DNA of 7,331 nt from Bacteroidia bacterium (GTDB lineage: Bacteria > Bacteroidota > Bacteroidia > Bacteroidales > GCA-2748055). This document shows, in pieces, positions 1 through 4,610 of the stretch. The notes under the pieces were generated by a model, which had not been told where the DNA came from, did not search any database, and saw only the letters and a program-made list of their open reading frames with translations. The DNA lies in contig SPBY01000130.1 of the NCBI GenBank assembly GCA_004525825.1, forward strand, positions 1 through 7,331. Reading direction: 5' to 3'. The position numbers and the translations under genes were made by a program. The stretch's first letter is position 1, and each line of letters starts with the position of its first letter.

Positions 1-1
1 C

Positions 2-373
2 AAGTCTCTTGGCAGAGAATGGTTTATTGAAACCCTGCTTCCGTTGATGAATCGGAGTGCACTCACTCCTGAAGATTTAATGGCTACCGTACTTGAGCAT
101 ATTGCCTTCCAGGTGGCAAGAGGCATCAATGAGGCAGGGCTTAGATCTATTCTAATTACCGGTGGAGGTGCGTTGAACCACACCCTGATAAAGCGCATAA
201 GCCATTATACAAGGGCCTCCCTTGAAATACCTGAAGAACAATTGATACACTATAAAGAGGCGCTGGTCTTTGCTCTGCTTGGCGCATTGAAGATCCGGGG
301 AGAGATCAACTGCCTGTCCAGCGTGACCGGCGGGAAAAGGGATCTTTCCGCTGGCACCATTCATAACATTTAA
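2..373 (+). CDS. anmK: Anhydro-N-acetylmuramic acid kinase, C-terminal part (5' end outside window)
   Basis: This is the last 123 residues of a protein whose frame is open from base 2, so the gene enters from the left edge. The visible start begins KSLGREWF, followed by a helix with TPEDLMATVLEHIAFQVA and the glycine-rich ITGGGALN segment. It ends in a KEALVFALLGALKIRGEINC block and an SSVTGGKRD tail. These are the C-terminal hallmarks of AnmK, a member of the sugar kinase/actin-like ATPase fold; the GGGAxN stretch belongs to the substrate and nucleotide cleft of the family. AnmK hydrolyses and phosphorylates 1,6-anhydro-MurNAc to MurNAc-6-phosphate in the cytoplasm, recycling peptidoglycan. 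An alcohol dehydrogenase starts 11 bp after the stop, suggesting one transcript. The identification rests on the C-terminal third only; the ATP-binding N-terminus cannot be checked here. Confidence 0.88.
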   Translation, partial: KSLGREWFIETLLPLMNRSALTPEDLMATVLEHIAFQVARGINEAGLRSILITGGGALNHTLIKRISHYTRASLEIPEEQLIHYKEALVFALLGALKIRGEINCLSSVTGGKRDLSAGTIHNI

Positions 374-384
374 ACTTAATAAAC

Positions 385-1524
385 ATGAAAAATTTTCTTG
401 CCTTTAATCCTGTCAAACTTCATTTCGGTAAAAATGTGGTCCAGGAGCTCGGGACCAGTGCTTCCAGTCACGGAAAGAAAGCACTCCTGGTGTATGGAGG
501 AGGATCCGTACTTCGGAACGGCAGCTACCACGACACCCGGAAACAATTGCAGGCACAGGGCATCCATGTTACAGAGTACAATGGCATTAAACCCAATCCC
601 CGCGTGGAAAATGTAGATGAAGCTGCAGGCATCGGACGCACCGAAGGGGTAGATATGGTGGTGGCTGTAGGTGGGGGAAGTGTAATCGACTCAGCCAAAA
701 TTATCGCCATCTGCATCGCGGAAGGTAGTGATGCCTGGGAGGTGATGACCGGGAAGCACAAACCGGCTTCAGCATTGCCTCTCATTGCGGTGCTGACCCT
801 GGCAGCTACGGGTACTGAAATGAATGCCGTCTCCGTATTGCAGAACTCTGAAACCCAGGAGAAGATTGGTTACAGAAATGAACTGATCTATCCTGTTCAT
901 TCTTTCCTGGATCCTTCCTATACTCAATCTGTTCCGGCAAATCATACAGCCTATGGGGTGGTGGACCTGGTGGCCCATTGCCTGGAGGCCTGGTTTGGAA
1001 AAGGTGAAGCCACCCTTTCTGACCGTTTTGTTATCTCGGTCATAAAAGAAGCCCAGGAGTTCGGTCCCAAGCTCATGAAGGATTTGGACAATTATGAACT
1101 TCGTGCCAACATCATGTGGGCCGCAACATGTGCCTTGAATAACCTGACCATCTACGGACGGGAATCAGGCGACTGGGGTGTGCATGCCCTGGGTCACGTA
1201 TTGTCCTTCCTTTACGATACAGCGCACGGCGCCACCCTGTCTATCATCTATCCGGCCTGGATGAAGGTGCTTAAAGAGCGGGCAGGAGACCGCATCCTCC
1301 AACTGGGCAAAGAGCTTTGGGGAAGTTCAAGTGTGGATCAGAGTATTGAGGGACTTGAATCTTTCTTCAAATCGCTGGGCGGTCCCCTGAAATGCCAGGA
1401 AGAAGGAATTGAAGCCATATGCAAAAATGAGATTCTCTCACTTATGAATAAGCAAGATGCAGGAGGAATGAATTTCAGTCTGTCAGATAAGGAACGGGAA
1501 GAGTTGCTGGAGTACATGTTCTAA
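385..1524 (+). CDS. Iron-containing (YqhD/butanol dehydrogenase-like) alcohol dehydrogenase
   Basis: A complete 379-residue type III (iron-group) alcohol dehydrogenase, the usual length for the family. The N-terminal Rossmann-like half opens NFLAFNPVKLHFGK and carries GGGS at 38-41 and the dinucleotide-binding GGGSVIDSAK at 96-105, then ATGTEMNAVS at 141-150. The helical metal half has the expected ligands Asp194, His198 (DLVAH), His267 (VHALGH) and His281 (AHGA). As I recall, these are the same positions as in E. coli YqhD, so the active site looks intact. The family reduces short-chain aldehydes to alcohols in the cytoplasm using NAD(P)H; the Ser after the first GGG favours NADPH, as in YqhD. 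The metal could be Fe or Zn, and the natural substrate cannot be read from sequence (fermentative alcohol production or aldehyde detoxification). The ATG has no Shine-Dalgarno sequence, only an A/T-rich leader, which is normal for Bacteroidota. It is likely co-transcribed with the upstream anmK. Confidence 0.92.
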   Translation: MKNFLAFNPVKLHFGKNVVQELGTSASSHGKKALLVYGGGSVLRNGSYHDTRKQLQAQGIHVTEYNGIKPNPRVENVDEAAGIGRTEGVDMVVAVGGGSVIDSAKIIAICIAEGSDAWEVMTGKHKPASALPLIAVLTLAATGTEMNAVSVLQNSETQEKIGYRNELIYPVHSFLDPSYTQSVPANHTAYGVVDLVAHCLEAWFGKGEATLSDRFVISVIKEAQEFGPKLMKDLDNYELRANIMWAATCALNNLTIYGRESGDWGVHALGHVLSFLYDTAHGATLSIIYPAWMKVLKERAGDRILQLGKELWGSSSVDQSIEGLESFFKSLGGPLKCQEEGIEAICKNEILSLMNKQDAGGMNFSLSDKEREELLEYMF

Positions 1525-1531
1525 CAAAGAA

Positions 1532-1557
1532 AAGGATCAATCTGGCGATTGACCCTT
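1532..1557 (+). terminator. Candidate hairpin terminator after the alcohol dehydrogenase
   Basis: Seven bases after the dehydrogenase stop, AAGGATCAATC (1532-1542) can pair with GATTGACCCTT (1547-1557) around a TGGC tetraloop. This gives an 11-position stem with one A-C mismatch. No solid T-tract follows (only TTATC), so it is a weaker intrinsic terminator than the one after rplS and could instead protect the 3' end of the anmK-dehydrogenase transcript. Confidence 0.5.
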
Positions 1558-1561
1558 ATCT

Positions 1562-1618
1562 ACTACACTAACTAAAACTACCAACTAAACTACCAACTAA
1601 ACTACTAACTAAAACTAC
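1562..1618. repeat. Tandem ~12 bp repeat array, consensus ACTACCAACTAA
   Basis: Two perfect 12 bp units lie head to tail at 1577-1588 and 1589-1600. A diverged 15 bp unit (1562-1576, ACTACACTAACTAAA) precedes them, and a 13 bp unit (1601-1613, ACTACTAACTAAA) plus a partial unit (1614-1618, ACTAC) follow. The composition is almost free of G on the plus strand. A slippage-prone minisatellite or a cluster of protein-binding sites would both fit. Confidence 0.85.
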
Positions 1619-1641
1619 TTTCAAAAATACCTCTGCTATTT

Positions 1642-1771
1642 TAAGCCTCAAATATTATGCCACAAAGATAGACAGAAGGAGGAAACCTCACAAATATTTT
1701 AATATTAATTTTGCGATGAGCATTGAACTAAGTCATGTTTCCCCAAGTCACCCTGATATTTTTGAGGCTTA
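1642..1771. repeat. 11 bp inverted repeat enclosing 108 bp, with a nested hairpin at its right end
   Basis: TAAGCCTCAAA (1642-1652) is exactly reverse-complementary to TTTGAGGCTTA (1761-1771). The right arm is also the 5' half of a small hairpin: TTTGAGGC (1761-1768), loop TTAG, GCTTCAAA (1773-1780), with one G-T wobble. TTAAGCCTCAAATAT (1641-1655) recurs in direct orientation as TTAGGCTTCAAATAT (1769-1783), 13 of 15 identical. No target-site duplication is obvious and no transposase is present, so this is not called a mobile element. Confidence 0.5.
1706..1713 (+). promoter_or_regulatory. Candidate Bacteroidota -7 element upstream of the dipeptidase
   Basis: TAATTTTG matches the Bacteroidota sigma-70 -7 consensus TAnnTTTG exactly and is followed by CG, like the element before rplS. 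No clear TTG/TTTG -33 box sits 17-23 bp upstream. If used, it would give the dipeptidase a leader of about 280 nt. A second exact match, TATTTTTG, is at 1757-1764, and chance matches are plausible in DNA this AT-rich. Confidence 0.3.
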
Positions 1772-1989
1772 GGCTTCAAATATGAATTAATGTACATAGT
1801 AATTCCTGATATTTAGGGGGTAGTTATCAATTCAAAATATATGAATCTATTAAGTTACTCTGCCGAATTTCATACAAATCATTTTATAAAGTAGCATCAG
1901 TTGGTAGTTTGACAGAAAAATGAAATATTGCATGCCCCAACAAAAGTTGAAAGTCAAAAGATATAAAGTCTAAAGTTAAACCTTGAGAT

Positions 1990-3678
1990 ATGATGAAAAG
2001 AGTATTTATTACTACGCTGCTGGGCCTGTTAATCTGGAACAGCCAGGTAAACGGATGTACCAATTTCCTGGTCACCCCCGGTGCATCGGTGAATGGGACC
2101 TCCATGATCACATATGCAGCAGATGCACATGTATTGTATGGTGAGTTGTATTTCCGTCCCGCCGCAGATTATCCCCCGGGAACCCTGCTGGATGTCTATG
2201 AATGGGATACCAATAAATTCCTGGGGAGAATCCCCCAGCTTTCCCACACATTCTCGGTGGTAGGCAATATGAACGAACATCAGGTGGCCATTGGAGAGAC
2301 TACCTATGGGGGCAGAAGTGAGTTGAGTGATTCCACCGGCATTATTGATTATGGAAGCCTCATATACTTTACCCTGCAAAGAGCCAGGACAGCCAGGGAG
2401 GCCATCAACATCATGGGAGAACTGGTAGCTGAACATGGCTATGCCAGCTCGGGAGAATCATTCTCCATCGCCGATCCCAATGAGGTCTGGATCCTGGAGT
2501 TGATTAGCAAAGGAATTGAATTGGTCACAGAAGGTGGCAAGACTTATAATAAATACAAAGGGGCTGTCTGGGTGGCCGTAAAGATCCCCGATGGTTATGT
2601 ATCAGGTCATGCCAACCAGGCCAGGATCCGGCAATTTCCGCTGGATGATCCGGATAACTGCCTCTATGCTCCTGATGTAATCTCTTTTGCCCGAGAGAAA
2701 GGCTACTACGAAGGAAGCGATGCAGATTTTAGTTTTTCAGACACCTATGCACCGATTTCATTTGGCGGGGCACGTTTCTGCGATATGCGGGTATGGTCGT
2801 TCTTCAAGGACATCAATGACGACATGGATCAGTACTACGATTATGTGAAAGGAAAAGACCTGGAGAACCGCATGCCTCTTTACATTAAGCCCAAGCGCAA
2901 GATTTCCAACAAGGACCTGATGAATTTTATGAGGGACCACCTGGAAGGTACTGAACTGGACATGACGGCCGATGCTGGAGCAGGAGCCTTCGGCCTTCCC
3001 TACCGCTGGCGTCCCCTGACCTGGGAACTGGATGGTAAAATGTATGTGAATGAACGTGCCACAGCCACACAGCAAACGGGTTTCTCATTTGTGGCTGAAA
3101 GCAGGCCCATGAAACCCGACTGGCTGGGAGGAATACTCTGGTTCGGAATAGATGACGCAGCAGCCACCACTTATGTACCCATGTATTGTGGAATGACACG
3201 CGTTCCTGAATCCTATGCAGTGGGGAACGGAGACCTGCTTACCTACTCGGAAACTGCAGCCTTCTGGGCTTTCAGTTTTGTTTCCAACTTTTCTTATCTG
3301 AGGTACAACGTAATGATGGAGGATGTCCGAAAGGTTCAGACCGAGCTGGAAGAAAAGTATATCACGGAGGTAGCTGCCATTGACGCCGCTGCTCTGGTAT
3401 TGCAAGAAACCAATCCCGAACTGGCCAGGGAGTTTGTTACCAACTACTCAGTGAATATGGGCGATTATACTGTTCAGCGCTACAAGGAACTGGGACATTT
3501 CCTGCTGGTGAAGTACATTGACGGAAACATCAAAAAGGAGGAGAATGGTGAGTTCCTTCGCAGCAAAGAAGGATATCCTCTGGGTCCCGATCAGCCTGGC
3601 TATTCAGAGCAGTGGAAGGAGATAGTGGTAAAGGATGCTGGCAAGAACCTGAAGATGCCCAGTGGGGATGCCCATTAA
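1990..3678 (+). CDS. Secreted C69-family dipeptidase (Ntn hydrolase)
   Basis: A 562-residue protein with a classic signal peptide: MMKR, a hydrophobic core at about residues 5-16, then a cleavage region ending VNG before Cys23. The mature start CTNFLVTPGASVNGTSM is the signature of peptidase family C69, in which that Cys becomes the N-terminal nucleophile of an Ntn-hydrolase fold. Other family marks are YAADAH (42-47), the GESFSIADPNEVWILEL block (155-171), WVAVKIPDGYVSGHANQARI (194-213) and the ERATATQQTGFSFVAESRP region (355-373). Members cleave dipeptides and other short peptides; this one should act in the periplasm or outside the cell. Full length is normal for Bacteroidota homologues, which carry a longer C-terminus than lactobacillar PepD. 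Two adjacent ATG codons (1990, 1993) can start it, with no Shine-Dalgarno sequence before either. It appears monocistronic: a 465 bp spacer lies upstream and rplS has its own promoter element downstream. Confidence 0.9.
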   Translation: MMKRVFITTLLGLLIWNSQVNGCTNFLVTPGASVNGTSMITYAADAHVLYGELYFRPAADYPPGTLLDVYEWDTNKFLGRIPQLSHTFSVVGNMNEHQVAIGETTYGGRSELSDSTGIIDYGSLIYFTLQRARTAREAINIMGELVAEHGYASSGESFSIADPNEVWILELISKGIELVTEGGKTYNKYKGAVWVAVKIPDGYVSGHANQARIRQFPLDDPDNCLYAPDVISFAREKGYYEGSDADFSFSDTYAPISFGGARFCDMRVWSFFKDINDDMDQYYDYVKGKDLENRMPLYIKPKRKISNKDLMNFMRDHLEGTELDMTADAGAGAFGLPYRWRPLTWELDGKMYVNERATATQQTGFSFVAESRPMKPDWLGGILWFGIDDAAATTYVPMYCGMTRVPESYAVGNGDLLTYSETAAFWAFSFVSNFSYLRYNVMMEDVRKVQTELEEKYITEVAAIDAAALVLQETNPELAREFVTNYSVNMGDYTVQRYKELGHFLLVKYIDGNIKKEENGEFLRSKEGYPLGPDQPGYSEQWKEIVVKDAGKNLKMPSGDAH

Positions 3679-3735
3679 TCCACATTCGTTGTTAATAAAT
3701 CGAGATATTTATTATCATAAACAGAAATTTATTTG

Positions 3736-3743
3736 TACTTTTG
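3736..3743 (+). promoter_or_regulatory. Bacteroidota -7 promoter element for rplS
   Basis: TACTTTTG fits TAnnTTTG exactly and is followed by CG. It lies about 45 bp before the rplS ATG, leaving a leader of roughly 40 nt with no strong hairpin that I could see. A TTG-type -33 box is not evident at the usual distance. The word AAATCGAG occurs on both sides of it (3697-3704 and 3753-3760). Confidence 0.6.
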
Positions 3744-3787
3744 CGACCTGTAAAATCGAGGCATAGAATATTATAAAGTATAGAATC

Positions 3788-4135
3788 ATGGATTTAATGA
3801 AGGTTGTTAACGAGGAATATGCTTCCCAGAATGAACTTCCCAAGTTCAGTGCAGGTGATACCATTACCGTGCACTACAAAATTATTGAGGGAAATAAAGA
3901 GCGTATCCAGCAATACAGGGGTGTTGTGATCCAGAGACGAGGGAAAGGACACACCGGGACTTTTACCGTTCGCAAAATGTCAGGCAACATTGGTGTTGAA
4001 AGGATCTTCCCCTCATCTTCCCCATTCATTGATAAGATTGAAGTCAATAAGCATGGACGCGTTAAAAGGGCACGTATCTTCTACTTCCGTGACCTGACTG
4101 GAAAGAAAGCACGTATCAAGGAAAAGAGATTCTAA
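3788..4135 (+). CDS. rplS: 50S ribosomal protein L19 (bL19)
   Basis: A 115-residue protein of typical L19 length. Diagnostic segments are FSAGDTITVHYKIIEGNKERIQQYRGVVIQRRG (20-52), FTVRKMSGNIGVERIFP (59-75), then IDKIEVNKHGRVKRARIFYFRDLTGKKARIKE near the end. The first segment forms the SH3-like barrel and the basic tail contacts rRNA. L19 sits at the 30S-50S interface of the ribosome. In many bacteria rplS is in an operon with rpsP, rimM and trmD, but here it stands alone with its own promoter element and a strong terminator. The ATG at 3788 is preceded by an A/T-rich leader without a Shine-Dalgarno sequence. A second Met at residue 4 is in frame, but the first start matches the normal N-terminus better. 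Confidence 0.98.
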   Translation: MDLMKVVNEEYASQNELPKFSAGDTITVHYKIIEGNKERIQQYRGVVIQRRGKGHTGTFTVRKMSGNIGVERIFPSSSPFIDKIEVNKHGRVKRARIFYFRDLTGKKARIKEKRF

Positions 4136-4158
4136 GGTACAAAGTACAAAATACACGG

Positions 4159-4191
4159 GAGGCTGTTTCGAAAGAGACAGCCTCTTTTTTT
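4159..4191 (+). terminator. Strong intrinsic terminator of rplS
   Basis: GAGGCTGTTTC (4159-4169) pairs with GAGACAGCCTC (4174-4184) across a GAAA tetraloop. The stem is 11 bp with one G-U wobble and is followed directly by seven T residues (4185-4191). It begins 23 bp after the rplS stop. The minus strand has no matching U-tract, so it acts one way. Confidence 0.93.
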
Positions 4192-4195
4192 CCCT

Positions 4196-4281
4196 GTCGC
4201 TTACCGCATCATATTCACTCGTCGCTTAAAACCGTTACATGTAACGGTTTGTAGGCTTCCTCCTGAATACGATTGCGGTAA
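4196..4281. repeat. Perfect 22 bp palindrome nested in short direct and inverted repeats
   Basis: In the 193 bp spacer between the convergent rplS and asmA genes, 4229-4250 is a perfect palindrome with half-site AAACCGTTACA and no central spacer. It is flanked by an 8 bp inverted pair, TTACCGCA (4201-4208) and TGCGGTAA (4274-4281). A direct repeat GTCGCTTA occurs at 4196-4203 and 4221-4228, each copy leading into an ACCG word. Read on the minus strand the palindrome is followed by a short U run (CGGTTTTAAG), so it may terminate asmA transcripts, starting 79 bases past that stop. It could also be a protein-binding site. An 8-base A run (4285-4292, U on the minus strand) lies between it and asmA without a GC-rich stem. 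Confidence 0.7.
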
Positions 4282-4328
4282 ACCAAAAAAAATGAGGGTG
4301 GTCTGCTTTCTAATAATTGGAAAGGGTG

Positions 4329-4610
4329 TCATATTTTGGCGGCTTCATCGCGAGCCTTCTGGATGATCTCGGCTGCTTTGACATCCGCCTCTTTTACAAG
4401 GTTGTCACTTTGCTTCACGGCCTGCTTCTTCAACTCCTCAGCGGCCTTTTTAGCTGCAATTTGTTTCAGCACATTGCTGCCCGCTTCTTCAATCAGGTTA
4501 TCTCCTTGTTTCTCAGCCTCCTTCACCAACTCCTCCCCTGCCTTCCTGGCCTCTTCGATAAGGCGATCAGCTTGCGCTTCAGCATCACTGATGATTTTTT
4601 CAGCCTCCGC
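4329..4610 (-). repeat. Hendecad (11-residue) repeat tail of the AsmA-family protein
   Basis: Inside the coding region, from residue 849 (numbered from the ATG at 7154), consecutive 11-residue units read AEAEKIISDAE, AQADRLIEEAR, KAGEELVKEAE, KQGDNLIEEAG, a less regular 21-residue pair, then KQSDNLVKEAD, VKAAEIIQKAR and a final DEAAKI. The pattern is roughly small or polar at 1-3, acidic at 4, aliphatic at 6-7, acidic at 9 and Ala at 10. It should form a long amphipathic or right-handed coiled-coil helix. The irregular pair is one residue short, a phase skip. Units 882-892 and 914-924 are near duplicates. Confidence 0.85.

Larger units (their letters stand above)
1525..1989. other. 465 bp AT-rich spacer with repeats and promoter-like elements, no convincing gene
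   Basis: Between the dehydrogenase and the dipeptidase there is no ORF with recognisable protein content on either strand. In order, the stretch holds the hairpin at 1532-1557, the ACTACCAACTAA tandem array (1562-1618), an 11 bp inverted repeat (1642-1652 with 1761-1771), promoter-like TAATTTTG (1706-1713) and TATTTTTG (1757-1764), a direct repeat CCTGATATTT (1752-1761 and 1805-1814), and an inverted copy of the tandem unit (1899-1910). Just before the dipeptidase is an A-rich leader with repeated AAAGT words (about 1934-1980). The length and the number of repeats suggest regulatory or decayed DNA. Confidence 0.6.

Noticed and set aside
1562..1618. CRISPR array
   Set aside because: The units are about 12 bp and contiguous, with no unique spacers, and there are no cas genes in the window.
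1715..1771. 18-codon ORF starting just after the -7 element in the spacer
   Set aside because: It is very short, has no ribosome binding site or recognisable motif, and ends within the inverted repeat; chance is the simplest reading, though it is mentioned with the repeat block.
2029..2436. Minus-strand ORF of 135 codons opposite the dipeptidase N-terminus
   Set aside because: It lies antisense to the signal peptide and catalytic core of the C69 gene, and its Cys/Gly/Ile-rich translation looks like no known family.
3744..3787. Ribosomal-protein leader RNA (autoregulatory) before rplS
   Set aside because: The expected leader is only about 40 nt and shows no stable hairpin by eye, so no structured leader can be supported.
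4306..4324. Small AT-rich stem-loop just past the AsmA stop as a terminator
   Set aside because: CTTTC/GAAAG gives a short weak stem, an inner pair becomes a mismatch on the minus strand, and the nearest U-tract is more than 10 bases away.
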